Shown here piece by piece: positions 1 to 11,601 of a stretch of 64,000 nt of DNA. Every line of letters begins with the position of its first letter. Within the stretch, counting starts at the first letter, position 1. The notes beneath the pieces are model-generated. The model was not told the origin of the DNA. It made no database searches and saw nothing but the letters and a program-made list of their open reading frames with translations. Made by a program: the position numbers and the translations under genes. This DNA is from Brachynemurus nebulosus. Its lineage: Eukaryota; Arthropoda; Insecta; Neuroptera; Myrmeleontidae. The stretch lies in NCBI GenBank assembly GCA_035578155.1, contig JAPWDM010000009.1:3818001-3882000 (forward strand). Direction: 5' to 3'.

Positions 1-835
1 ATTAGTCATTTAGTCGAAGATAAAATAATCGATTAAAAATGATCAAAAATGATAAACAAAATTAGTCGACTAAACCGATTAATCGCATAATTATTCCATA
101 TCATTAGTCAGTACAAGTTGCTCTTACACTAATTTTCGTCAAAATGTTGCTTTTTATTCTATTAAGATTATGCAAAAAAACAAAAAAAAATGCGTGGGAA
201 TAATTTTCGCTAGCCGGTACAACTTGTTCGGACAATAATTTTTTATTATGAAGGTAATTTTCAGGGAAATTTCTTTACATGATTCAATTCTACTCATCTT
301 TGCATTTATATTATCAATAATTCACTTCAAAATACATAATATATTATTATCCTAATTTTAGATAACAATATTTCCCCAATTTTATGATGAATCACAACAA
401 TGTCCTTTAAATTTAAAAATACCGTTTAATCGAATTTGTAAGAAACAATAATGTTTTTTAATAAATTAAACTTTTCTATTAATCATATTTCGTGTGATTT
501 TGAATAATTTAACTAAAAAAAAAAAAAATTCATAAATCTCCAAAAAAATATCATTTATTTATTTAATAGTTACATACGTTGTTCATTATAATCCGGTATT
601 TGACAATTATTCGAAAAGTTCATATGCATTTAATATTTAATAGTTTATAACATAAAAATATTAATTCTGGGGAAAATTTATCGATAATTCACGAAAAAAT
701 GCTTATATAATATAATATATTAGTTTAAATATGTTATATATTAGTTTAAAATTTCCTTGTAAATTGCACATCTGTCCAGTATGACGTCACGTGCTAGTAT
801 TATTAAAATTCAGACATAAAGATTCTTATTACCCC
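1..835. other. AT-rich intergenic DNA, no gene seen
   Basis: No open frame with recognisable protein sequence. The first bases (ATTAGTCATTTAGTCGA, then GTCGACTAA) match the motif style at the right end of the repeat at 39.8-40.6 kb, so the window probably opens inside the end of another copy of that repeat. Confidence 0.5.
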
Positions 836-1828
836 GGGTACACACTGAGACGAACATTGTTAGCTAACACAGTTCGCTAACATTGTTCACTAACATGTTC
901 GTTTGATTTTTGTTGTACTAACATTTTTAAATAACATTTTTGTTAAAAATAATGTTATTTAGCGTGTTATTATGTTTCCCATTGACGAGCGGTAAACTTC
1001 AAAGAGATTGAATGTTAGCTAACATTTTTTAATGAAAAAAAATATTTGTTTTGTATTTGAACAAGTTTATTTTTTATTTTTTATGTATTTGTATAATTTA
1101 TATTTGCTATAATTTTTATTAAGAGTTTTTATTTTTTTTATTTTTTGATGATTTGCGGTTTAATGAATATTTAAAAATCTGTTTTAGACATTCTGTAGAA
1201 GTTTCTGATTTTACTTGCATCTTGAATTTGCAAATTATTCTGTAATTCTAAAGCTATACAACATTATTGCAAAACAGTTTTTATCCACCATTGACGCTTT
1301 TTTTTCTTCTTTATTTTGATATCCAAAATAGAGATATCGCTGAGAATTTTTATATCTTGTCCCCACCTACACCCGAAGTTGATTTGCCAATCCTGAAAAA
1401 AAAGTCAAATCCCGATAAGTCTCAGTTCCACCCGATTTATCAGTTTTAATCCACTTCCCAAAGGAACTCGGTTCTTGCTTCGATTACCACCTTGTGCCAG
1501 TCCCAATCCCGTGAAAATTATATGTTCCCGTACGTTTCTAAAAAACTCAATCCTTTCTCGTCTCCCGGCCGATTGATATGTCCAATCAAAAATCACACTT
1601 ATAATACCATAACGTCATCATCACTACTTAATATTTTTTTTATATCAGTAATGAATAAAAACATGTAACAACACTAAAATACCAAATGTTCTAAAAAATT
1701 GAAATTTCAGTGTGTACATTCATGTTAGCTAACTTTGTTAGTTAACAAATGTTCAGAAACATTGTTCGCTAACAAAAGTTAGCTAACATTCGTGTTAGCT
1801 AACAATGTTTGTCTCAGTGTGTACCCGG
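836..1828. mobile_element. Nonautonomous DNA transposon with ~37-bp terminal inverted repeats
   Basis: The left end reads GGGTACACACTGAGACGAAC and then ATTGTTAGCTAACAC. The right end is its reverse complement with one difference (GTGTTAGCTAACAAT, then GTTTGTCTCAGTGTGTACCC). Inside each end the palindrome GTTAGCTAAC and shortened forms recur several times, a subterminal repeat array of the type transposases bind. The ~990-bp interior has no credible coding frame, so this is a nonautonomous copy. I see no clean target duplication, so I do not assign a superfamily. Confidence 0.75.
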
Positions 1829-1859
1829 CATAGTAATATCGTAAAACATTCGTAACATT

Positions 1860-3030
1860 GCTGGCGTTCGAAACGAAAATTTTGTTAGCTAAACGTTAGC
1901 TAACGGCGCTTTCACCGTTACAAACCAGAAGGCTCTGATTCAAAAAATTAATGCACGTTAAATATTTTTTCATGGTTTTTCACGGTATAAATATTTAATT
2001 TCTGAAGTACAGCCACATTTAAAAATTATGGAATAAAAATAATCAGTCACCATGTTAGACATTGTTGTTTTAAGGGTGGAGTTCAAATAAAAAAGCAACT
2101 TTTTTATTTATGATTATTTTGCTTGTTGAATTTTTTTTCAAATTAGGGAGGGTTTCAAATAGAAAATTTTGTTTTTGAAACATTCATTACTCTTCCCTGT
2201 GGGGGGAGGGGACCCTTTTGCATAAGTTTTTAAGCGTTTACAAGGAACGCCATATCTCAAAAAGTAATGAATATTTTTTAAATATTTTTTCATTATTTTA
2301 TTCCGAAAGGACCTGTCCATAAAGCTGAGTATGGGTTTCAGGTAATTTTAAAAATTAACTATAAAATTGCAATTCCAAACTTCTAAAAATTATAAAACCC
2401 AATTTAAAAAAAAAAAATGTTTAAAAATAGTTACAATTGTTCAAATGGAAAAAGCATACTCCACTTTATGAGCAATATGTTTATGAACAAAATAAAAAAA
2501 AATAAGTCTCTATCTTTTCTAGAACTTCAGATATGATTTTCCTTGTCGGGAAAAACACAAGTTTCGGGAAACGGTAAAAAACAAAAATAATAACAAAAGA
2601 AGCGGTTTACTCACTCTTTATTAAAACTCTTGAGCCCCATACATTGTCCCCTATTGTTCCTTTTTCGTGCATACTATAACTCATGTACACACCAAAACTA
2701 AATATTACTAATCAAATCCCGAGGGGGGGAGGGCAAAGGAGCAGCAACTTGGCTGTGCAGCGGCTCACAAATAAATATTTTTCTACTTGAAAAAAAAAAA
2801 AATTTTGGCCATGTTTTATATATCACCGTGTTTGTAAAGAACCACAGAACAAAGTAAAAACAAAAAACGAGATTCGAAAAAAATTAGTTTATTAGCTGTT
2901 TCTGGCGTGAACTCTCCCCTTAATATAATATAATGTATGTTCATTTTTTAATGCGTGCCCTCTGGTTTGTAACGTTGAAAGCTCCATTAACTAACGTTAG
3001 GCTAACAAAATTTTCGTCCCGAACGTCAGC
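1860..3030. mobile_element. DNA transposon with long imperfect inverted repeats, split by a nested element
   Basis: The left arm (GCTGGCGTTCGAAACGAAAA, then TTTTGTTAGC and on to CCGTTACAAACCAGAAGG) is mirrored at 2955-3030 (CCTCTGGTTTGTAACG to GAACGTCAGC), about 75 bases per arm. The flanks read ATT on both sides, a possible 3-bp target duplication. Most of the interior is the TTAA element at 2070-2923, which must be younger. This element uses the same GTTAGCTAAC motif as its left neighbour and abuts it, so the two may be related. Confidence 0.65.
2070..2923. mobile_element. TTAA-flanked nonautonomous transposon, copy 1
   Basis: Bounded by TTAA on both sides, with inverted ends GGGTGGAGTTCA and TGAACTCTCCCC. 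A near-identical copy lies at 19828-20688 with the same internal landmarks (the run CCCTGTGGGGGGAGGGG and the AAGCGGTTTACTCACT segment). TTAA target sites are used by piggyBac, Kolobok and Sola transposons; purine-rich ends starting with GGG fit Kolobok better than classic piggyBac (CCC), but this is inference. There is no transposase frame. Confidence 0.8.
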
Positions 3031-3354
3031 ATTCATACTTCATAATTTGTATATTATTATTTTTATTTTTAATTTTTTTTTATTATAATAAAATGATTAA
3101 TAAAGAAAAAAAACAAAAAAAATTCTACATTGACTGTTTTGACCAAATTTTGATAAATAATCTCAAATAATGATTACATTTTAATTTCCAAGATGTCAGA
3201 ATTTTTTTAATGTAGATTTTATATACAAATTTTTATTTAACTGACCTGTGAGGTAAGTTATTTCTGATAAATTTTTCTGATTATTTAATTAAAATTTTTA
3301 TAATTTTGAGTGATATAATTTGTAAAAGGTCAATATTCGGTACTATTATAACTT
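3031..3354. other. AT-rich spacer, nothing recognised
   Basis: Low-complexity AT-rich sequence between two repeats, with no gene and no repeat boundary that I can define. Confidence 0.5.
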
Positions 3355-3850
3355 GGTAGTTGGTCCATAAAACGATTTTTTCAAAGAATTTTAACGAAAC
3401 TTCTCTAGATATTTATTTAATTTAATATCAATAATATGAACCCTTACCGAAAAAAAATTGACCACCCAAATTTTGCAAAAAACGATTTCAAAGTTTTGTA
3501 ATTTTAACACGAGATCTTATGGGAAAACTATATTTTTTTCATTTTGAATAAAATGAAAACGTGTCAAAGGAATTTGATAAAAATTTAATCTGTTATAAAA
3601 TACAAAGTTACAAACCATATTTAACAAACAAAAATAAAAATTATTGAAATATAATTTATAAACATCATTTTACAACTTTTTTACAATGTTTTTATATTGC
3701 TACAATATAAACGCGCGGAAATTAAAAAAAAAAACAAGTAGTATACAAATATAATCACTGAAGAATATTAATACATTATTTAATTTTTGATAAAAGAAAA
3801 TTTTTTTTTGAGATGTTCTTTTGTACCTGACTATCTCAGAGCAACTACGT
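3355..3850 (+). repeat. ~490-bp interspersed repeat, copy 1 (three copies in window)
   Basis: The ends are GGTAGTTGGTC and GAGCAACTACG, a short imperfect inverted repeat. The body contains TTTTAACGAAACTTCTCTA, AACCCTTACCG and a segment ending in GCGCGGAAATT, all recovered at 33415-33895 on the same strand and at 36252-36740 inverted. No coding potential. Probably a nonautonomous DNA transposon. Confidence 0.75.
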
Positions 3851-4219
3851 TAAGTAATTAAGATAAATAGATCATTTTACAACCATTGTCAAATACCCTA
3901 TTACAGTAATGTCTATTCATATTTGTAATTAGAAATTTTCAACGTGACTGAAATTTTCTATGTGACTCAACTCTATTATATTCATTCTCGATTTAATTAT
4001 CTCTTTCTAAATGTTCTAAATGACCAATTTAAATTACAGCATTCGTTCTAAAACCATCGTTTCAATATTATGTAGGACAAGGTAGGGCAAGACTGGTGTT
4101 GCCCGTTTCCCCAATTTGCCCTAAAAACGATTATGCGTTTACACGAATGATATTTGGGCTTGACAATGCCCTCTAAATGTAGAATTAAGATTATACGTAT
4201 TTTGTATTACGTGTCCTTA

Positions 4220-5122
4220 TTAAGGGGAGGTTTACTCGAGAGTCCTTAAAAATTATGTATTTTTCTAGAATTTTTTTCTCAAGAACGGAAGTAAATATCA
4301 ATTTCAAATTTTGTGCACATATTTATTAAGTATTAAACTACACAAAAAAAAATTTTTCAAGGAAAAATATAAAAAAGTGTCCATTTTATAGATAGTGCAG
4401 TGTGACGATCCGAAAATCCAATGCCTTGTTGGTGGACATCCTAGCGCCGGTAATAAACCACCGAAATCCAAAAACAAAAAAGATTTATAAAATATATGAA
4501 GAGTACCGGCACCTCTACCTATAATATCAATAAATTGCTGAAAGAAAAAAAAATGGCGGATGTTTGAACTTTTGATTACGATTTTTGTCTTATTTTTCGC
4601 TCTTTAAAGTAAATTTAAAAATAAAAAAAATTTTGAAAGTATATCGAACTTAGGTAGAGGTACCAAAGAATTGAATTATCTTTAAAATAAAAAATTAAAA
4701 AAAAGGATCCATCGAATAGTTTTTGAATTATCGTGTCCACCAGTTCCAAAAATGTAGTTCCGAGATATAAAATATATATAAAGAAATGTATTTTCAAAAT
4801 TTTATATTTAATACTCATTACTGCGTGAACTACGTTTTTTGAATTTTTTTTTATAGAAAGCTGAATTCGGTTAATGTGCAAGAATCTTGTTTTTAAGTTA
4901 TTTTCAGTAAAATCACTTTGGGAACATATTCTACACATAATTTGCTATCAATTTCGACAAAAAAAAAAAATCGATTTTTTTATCAAATCTCAAGTAAACC
5001 TTCCCTTAAATTACTTTCAGCAAAATCACTTTGGAAACATGTTCTACACATAATTAGCTACCAATTTCTGCAAAAAAAAAAATCGATTTTTTTTAAAGAC
5101 TCTCAAGTAAACCTCCCCTTAA
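4220..5122. mobile_element. TTAA-flanked nonautonomous transposon (GGGGAGGTTTAC ends)
   Basis: TTAA at both borders. The left end GGGGAGGTTTACTCGAGAG is mirrored by CTCTCAAGTAAACCTCCCC on the right. An internal block with CTCAAGTAAACCTTCCCTTAA ends near 5008, so the right terminal ~110 bases are tandemly duplicated (4917-5008 and 5030-5122 share CAAAATCACTTTGGAAACAT and the poly-A/ATCGATTTTTTT tract). No transposase frame. Confidence 0.8.
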
Positions 5123-5149
5123 TTACGATAGGATTTAAATCATTTCTGA

Positions 5150-5232
5150 AGCTGAAGACATCACTCAGTCAGGATTCGAACCCTATACCTTCACAATCAG
5201 AATTTAATGTGTTAGACATTCAACTACGCACC
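5150..5232 (-). repeat. tRNA-derived SINE-like head
   Basis: Read on the minus strand, 5182-5172 is GGTTCGAATCC, a perfect RNA polymerase III B box. About 40-50 bases upstream lies an A-box-like TGCGTAGTTGAATG (5230-5217). The spacing fits a tRNA-derived promoter. The surrounding bases do not fold into a proper tRNA with acceptor stem, so I call it a SINE or tRNA relic, not a tRNA gene. It sits 28 bases outside the TTAA element to its left. Confidence 0.5.
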
Positions 5233-5490
5233 CTAATAAAAATTATTATAACCATAAAAATAAATAATATTGTTTTTTGAATTTTTTATTTTGTTCATAA
5301 CTGTACATACATTTAAATTCGCCATGATTACAATTTGTTATAGAATTTGTTTAGTCAATATCAACTAAATATATTGTTTATTCCGTTACCATAGCAACAA
5401 ATATACGATAATTTTTCAGTTAGAGAGTCAGTTCTTTTATTTTATTCAGATCTTTTTACGAGCAAATTTACCAATCGAGATTTGAAACGT

Positions 5491-6563
5491 TAATAATTCA
5501 GGAGCCTATTTTCAAAAGTGGTCATCTCGAGTTTATGATATTAAGAGAAAATCACAAGTTTTTGTACGAGCTTTAAAAAAAAGTTAGGCTCACTAGTAAA
5601 AATTTTTTTGAGTTATTTAAACATCAAGTAATATAAACAACTATAAAAAATATAAACATTTACAGAGATTACAGGAGAAAAAAGGAATTTAAAGTTGGAT
5701 TTGACTAATTTTGTTTATTATGTAGGGATTTAGACAAATTTGAAAATAAGAGAGTGGTTTTGACCAATTATGACGTAGATCGATTAGGATTTAACTATAT
5801 TTGAATGACTATCATTAATATCATAAAATTGGAATCAGGGTTGTAAAAAATTGTATTAAAACAAATAAGTGAAAATATTTAAATTGTACATGTACATTTT
5901 TATTAATTTTTAAATATTGTAGTTTAAAAGAAATTTTTAATAAAAATTTAAATATAATAAGAGATTAAAAAAATTTTAATCTATTATCTGGTAATTATTT
6001 TATTTCTATTATCCATTGATAACAATATTTAATACACATTAATGATAATATAATATATACAAACTTATGATTATGACTATATACCTATTATAAAATAAAA
6101 AATTTTATTATGAAATGTGCAACCCTAATCTTTCGAACCTATTATAAGTGCATGAAAATAACGTATCTTTCCTTCGTTGCTTGAAAGCGTTTATTATTTT
6201 GTAGAACTTTTTCATTTTATTGCAATGATTTTAAAAAGAAACCAGTTAAAAGAAAACAAGTCTTACAGAAGTCTGAATCATGTTGTAACAACAAAATTTT
6301 AAATATGGCACATGGCACCCATATTTGCAATTACAGGATTGGTTGAAATGGACTTGATACGTTTTGAAAATGACGTCTGGGTTTGGCTACTATTGAAAAT
6401 CAACTAAAGATAAATTTATATTTTACATGCTTATGTATGAGATTTTATTAAATTTGAAAGTCACAGACTATGAAGAATAATATTAAGTACCATCTACCGC
6501 TTTCAGTTGAAAAATTATAAATTTGGAGTTGACCACTTTTGAAAATAAGCTCCTGAATTATTC
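5491..6563. mobile_element. DNA transposon relic with ~32-bp inverted repeats
   Basis: AATAATTCAGGAGCCTATTT and TTCAAAAGTGGTCA at the left are mirrored by TGACCACTTTTGAAAATAAG and CTCCTGAATTATT at the right. The interior is AT-rich, with repeated short phrases such as GACCAATTATGACGT, and no coding frame. The outermost AATAATTC is itself palindromic, so the exact border and any target duplication are uncertain. Confidence 0.7.
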
Positions 6564-8427
6564 TAACCATATTAACTGTTTATAATGTTATTGTAAATTA
6601 ATTTCAGGGTAGGGTAATAAATTATTTTATTTAAAAGGCGAAATTGCATATTTTCATTTTATTTGAAACCATCAATTAACGAAATTACTTGATTTTTCTG
6701 CTCTCCTATTATTAAAACTGTGATTAGTACGGTGCAATTAGACCCAAACCTCAACATCCAAAGTAACAATTTCACTCCAACTCCAAATTGTTCTATATAG
6801 TCCACATATTGTTTGGTAAAAAGTTACACCATTTTGAGCGTCGGGTTTTGGGGAGAGGAGGGCAGAAGTAGGCAAATTAACGGTTTTCGTCAGTTTTTTT
6901 TTAAATATTTCGAAAACTATGCAGTTTAACGCAAAAAGTGCCTATACAAAAATAATCTACATTAAATTGCGAACAAAAATAGTCCTATGCATAATCTTGC
7001 TGAAGTGAAGAGTTCCAGAGTTATGGAAGGTGTAAAAGTAGCAATTTTTAGCATTTTTAATTTTTTTTTTTTGGAAAAAATATCACACATTATCACTAAG
7101 GAAACTAATTTTTTTTTATACAGGATTGTGTTTTGTAAAGGGAAATTGCGATTAGTCCTCTTCAAACACAGCGCCCTCCTCTTCTAAATCTTCGTCTATG
7201 ATGTTCGTATCCATGTTATCACATCCTAGGCCAATGTAACAATTATCAGGGTTTATCAGGGGACGTGAGGACCAGACGGACAGATTTCATGAAATTGTAA
7301 GGGTTCTAAGAACGTTTCTTCAGAACACTAAAAAGATACTGAACAAAATCAATTTCTGATCAATTACTACTAATTTCTCTATATTTAAAATTAGAAAGAA
7401 AAACGACCATTCTATAATTTTTAAATATTTGAATTGAAATAACTTTTTTTTCCTTTTATCAAATAGAACAAACAAAAGACCAAAATTGAAAAGAAAGACC
7501 AAAAAACATTTAATTTTTAATTATCTATTTAATAGAAAAACAAAATAAAACTTTTAAAATTATTAATCAGAGCATACTTGATTTTTCAAGCGTATAAAAC
7601 ACAACGTTTTAAATATAATAACAGAAAAAAACGCACGGAATAAAAGAAATGCTTTTACTCTCTAAACAAAGAGAATCCACCACGAATAAGACAGACAGAT
7701 AGATAAATTTACAATTATTTAATAATTATATCAAACTATCTTTGTTTTAATTTGTTTAAATCATAATAAAAATAAAAATATTCGAAAAATTTTTTCACTT
7801 TTCATTTTCGCCAATTATGTATACAAGATTAAATGAATATAAATAATTTTTTTTTATATAAGTACATTATGATTATTTAAAATTGGCGGGGTAGAAAAAG
7901 AGAAAAAAAATTCAAAGCACTTTCTCTGGTAAATATTAACATGAAATTAGGTGTAATTGACAGTGAAAAGTGAAGTTCGTGTTCTTTTTTTTTTAATTTA
8001 TACAATAGATAATCATATTAATTCAGTCATTTGTTTGTTGCTGTATGTTATCTATGGTAATGACTGATAAATAATAATAGATTTTGATTACGTTTTCATT
8101 TTATGAAACCAGCAAAATAAGTAGAAAAAATTATCGTTTACATGAAATAATTTACATATTTATTATTTATTATTATTTTATTACAATATGATTATTTCTG
8201 TCAATTGATTCTTATTTAAATTTATTTATTAAAAATTAGCATGTCTGCTATTATTTTTATTACTATTTCAAATACGTAATTTTTATCATTCAATTTTAGC
8301 ATTTTCAATAATTAATTACAATTTATAAGTTATAAATATTATAAATAATGGAATTTATTTATTGTTTAAGTACTTAATTTGTTTACAAAATTACCCCCGT
8401 AAATATTTATCTACATCAGCCGATATT
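6564..8427. other. Gene-free AT-rich stretch with transposon scraps
   Basis: No gene recognised. The segment around 6740-6900 (TTGTTCTATATAGTCCACAT, then TTTGGTAAAAAGTTACACC) has the texture of a degraded dispersed repeat, but I could not find its ends. The overlapping frames at 6962-7187 on the two strands are low-complexity and unlike protein. Confidence 0.45.
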
Positions 8428-8569
8428 TTAACACCTTAACGGTCACTGACATAAGACGTCAACCTTACTAACTCACACATATGATGTCAACAATTCTATA
8501 TAAAGTGTATTACCTGTTGAAATAGTATATCAGTCGGGCGTTTTGTTATTATGACCGTCATAGTGTTAA
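8428..8569. mobile_element. 142-bp TTAA MITE, TTAACAC family, copy 1
   Basis: TTAA borders with inverted ends CACCTTAACGGTCA and TGACCGTCATAGTG. It matches elements at 27935-28104 and 40875-41048 at the ends and in shared inner phrases (TATAAAGTGTATT, ATATCAGT). The TTAA target suggests mobilisation by a piggyBac-type transposase (inference). Confidence 0.75.
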
Positions 8570-8759
8570 GGAACCATCACAGTGTGATCGGCCGAAAAAT
8601 AGTCAATTTTCGAGATTTTTTCTTCCGAATGGATAGGATGGGGGAATGGGGATGATTTTTTTTTACGATTAATACCACTATTTAACAATACAAACATATA
8701 TTTTTTATTCATTTTAATTTATTTTTTATAATTATTATAATTTTTTGAAAAAAGTGTCT

Positions 8760-8975
8760 TTAACCCTAGAATCATTCGTACCTGTCAAAATGACGAACGA
8801 ACTTCTCTACCTGCTTCAATACTACAACTTGTCGTTGCCTGCTTGCTGTGAAACTTCTATTATCTAATTTATTTTGTTATTATAACACAGCAAATGTAAA
8901 GATTTTGTTTATAGTTGCTGTCGTTTTGTTTGTATTGAAATAGTGTGCGTCAAAAGGACGACGATGTATGATTAA
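8760..8975. mobile_element. piggyBac-like MITE (TTAACCCTAGAA end)
   Basis: The left end is TTAACCCTAGAATCATTCGT followed by a TCAAAATGACG block. The right side carries GTGTGCGTCAAAAGGACG and ends at TTAA (8972-8975). CCCTAGAA next to TTAA with a GTCAAAA-type inner repeat is what is known of piggyBac termini. The right terminal repeat is worn, so the right border is less sure. Confidence 0.6.
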
Positions 8976-10105
8976 CTGACGTTTTTTTTTTTTTATAGAG
9001 AGTATTTTACATATAAAAGTTTTCCTAATTTTTCTAAAATTTATTAAAGATATGGATGTTATGATTAATTTATTCAATGATAATGATAATATGAAAGGTG
9101 ATTACAGCTGTTTGACTTATAGAGACGGCACAATACTGAAGTTTTAATGTATTGAATCGAAAACCAAAGAATGCGTTTCAAGTGACTTAATAAAAGATTA
9201 ACAATTTATGTTGTGGAAAATAATTTAATTTTATTATTTTTTGAGATCTTATTCGAAAAATTAAACTAACAAATTTTAGAAAATTTACAAATGTGCCTAA
9301 TCAGGAAATAACTATATATCTACAGGAATATTTGTGACCGAGAAATTTCACTTTCTGTAATGTCACACATGTCCACCGACTCATAATAGTTCATAAATTA
9401 ATTTGAAATAAAATATTGATACGATTAAAATTCCTTTCAGTTTCAATTAAGAAGGAAATTCAATTTTTTTTTACTTTTTAACTGAATTAATGTATAAAAA
9501 TTTGTAAAGTAATTAATCGGTTCGTTTATCAAATATTTGTATTTAATAATGTTTTATTGTGAGTAATATTACGAATCATAATTGATTATTCTAATACTGA
9601 TAAATTAATAAATAATTAATATAGGTAGTAAAAATAATGATTCGAATTATGTACCTACTGTACGTAATTAAAATGAAAGTGAAAATATAAATTAAATTCG
9701 AAATAGTGAAATTATCCAAAAAAAGTTTTTCAAAACGTAGAAACGAAAACTTTTACATAAGATGGTGATATCAGTGTACGCCACTCATGGCATATTGTTG
9801 AATTAAGTATGTAGACAAGGCAATGTACTTAGATATTTGACAGTCGCCACTAAATACATTTGTGACGTAATCAATGCCGAAATAAATAATTTAAACCATG
9901 TTATTAATTTAAAATTTATTATTGCTTTTAAATAATTTTTTTCTACTCCGTGTTGCAGAACACACTCATTAGAGTTCATTTCAAATGGGTTAACCACTCT
10001 TAACTATTGAATTTACATAAGGAAAAGGGTCAAGTTATTTGAAATGAAGTCTACATATCCGTTGATTGATGAAAAAGTTAGGCATTATTAATTTAAAGGT
10101 ATGGA
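8976..10105. other. AT-rich gene-free stretch
   Basis: No recognisable coding sequence, no clear inverted-repeat element and no RNA gene. The longest frames (about 64 residues near 9800-9997 on the minus strand) have no recognisable similarity. Confidence 0.5.
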
Positions 10106-10307
10106 CAGGGCCGGATTAGGTCAATTTTTAGAACAGGGTGGCAAAAGTTGTAAAATGATTTTTTTTTCTCGTGAGTTTTTTTTTTTTTTAGGGTAAAGTC
10201 GGAAAAAAAGTAGGAAAAGTTACGATTTTCTTGTATTTGAGCAAAAAGTGGGAGGAGGGGTATTTTTCACGGTGCCTAGAGCGGCACTTTGGGTCAATAT
10301 GGCCCTG
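10106..10307. mobile_element. Short hAT-like MITE (CAGGGCC ends)
   Basis: Ends CAGGGCCGGATT and AATATGGCCCTG. The flanking 8-mers GGTATGGA and GATGTGGA agree at six of eight positions, consistent with an aged 8-bp hAT target duplication. Its inner block CACGGTGCCTAGAGCGGCAC reappears inverted at 20745-20775 in a related element. Confidence 0.6.
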
Positions 10308-10674
10308 GATGTGGAGGAATGATCATTGCTCAATACCTTTCGACCAATGAAATCACCGTATTGACCATTATTCAATGGGGTTGCGATTGTAAATTAATAG
10401 GAAGGAGCTGCAGCAGAAGCCAAATTTTAATCCACCATTTGCGATGCAATTTTTTTTGTACATGATTTTACATACTAATATAATTGTCATATTAACTAAA
10501 ATTATTTATTTTTATTGATAATTTATTATTTTTTTCGTGGTTTTCAATAAATAAAAAAAAACCACAATATTTGAACTTTTTTTACAAATCCATTTTTTTT
10601 TTTTTTATTAAGTTTAAATGTCTAATTCTACGTAATACGACAAAGTTTATAGAACAAAAATATATTATACATAT

Positions 10675-11301
10675 TTGATCGTTTTTCATGCAAAACTGTT
10701 TTGCGTCATTTACCCACCTTTTCTTCGAGCAGACTTTGACCCCAGAAAACATAAACAAAAAGCTATGAAATTGCAATTTAAGATGCAAATAAAAGACATA
10801 ATTATATATCCCCCCCTTACAATTGACCCAGAGCCAAAACATTATGTATCTCTTCCATTCTTAGGTGTCATCTCACATAAAATTGGTAACCTGTTTACAA
10901 AATATATCACCAGCTTTTCATTCTGTTGGAAATCTTGGCCGTTTCCTTTACAACGCCAAAGAAAAACTGATCCACTAAAAAAGAGTGGGGTCTACCGCCT
11001 AGACTGTTGCCATTGTAACGCCAAATATGTGGGACGAACAGGACTAAGTTTCGACATAAGATATATGGAACACATTGGTTCACAAAAACACAGCTCTAAC
11101 TTCGGTCTACACATCTTGGAAACAGGTCATTTTCCCAAAACAGACCATAAACCAAAAGTTCTACATGTTTGATATAATGGTTTAAAATTTAATCTTTTAG
11201 AGGCTCTAGAAATTAATAGATTAAACAGTGACCCACAAATAGAAGTTTTAAACGATCAAAATGATCTAAATAATTCTCCTCTATTAAAAATAAATTTCTG
11301 A
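10675..11301 (+). pseudogene. GIY-YIG endonuclease domain of a Penelope-like element, one in-frame stop
   Basis: One reading frame runs through the whole stretch, interrupted by a single TGA at 11170-11172 and closed by TGA at 11299-11301. The diagnostic segment is SGVYRLDCCHCNAKYVGRTG followed by SFDIRYMEHI, the GVY...YVG core of GIY-YIG nucleases with the catalytic arginine context and the CxxC typical of Penelope-like proteins. After the stop the frame continues with LLEALEIN...LNDQ...NSPLL, the usual C-terminal tail. The N-terminal part contains SLPFLGVISHKIGNLFTKY, which resembles the linker before the endonuclease. The first ~40 residues come from repeat sequence and are probably not original. 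Non-functional as it stands. Confidence 0.7.
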
Positions 11302-11577
11302 ACGAATATAATCACTTCAGTCTTTCAATAATTTTGGACACCCCTATTTTAGTTTTCATAAACAGGTCATTTATCTGAACAGTCATATTATTAGGTAAAA
11401 ATAAAAATTTTTTCATATCGTTACCTACAAACTGGTTTAATTGCTTTCTTCTTTACACGTATATTTAGTTGCTTCGATACAAAAATTTTATGGGTTTTCC
11501 CAATTCAATAATATCACACCCCTCCTATATATCTTTCTTACCTATAAATTCCCATTAATTATTTTCATCTTTCTACT

Positions 11578-11601
11578 CTGAGGATGACCGAAAGGTTGAA
11601 A
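11578..11601 (+). ncRNA. Degenerate hammerhead-ribozyme-like core
   Basis: CTGAGGA matches the conserved CUGANGA box. It is followed by one extra T, a stem-loop GACC-GAAA-GGTT and then GAAA, the second conserved box. Hammerhead ribozymes are established parts of Penelope-like elements, and this one lies about 275 bases after the GIY-YIG frame. I cannot find a convincing stem III or stem I, so it is probably decayed. Confidence 0.4.

Noticed and set aside
4615..5280. 107- and 120-residue frames around the 4.2-kb TTAA element
   Set aside because: They lie inside or across a nonautonomous transposon border and its duplicated terminus; composition is low-complexity Lys/Phe/Ser-rich.
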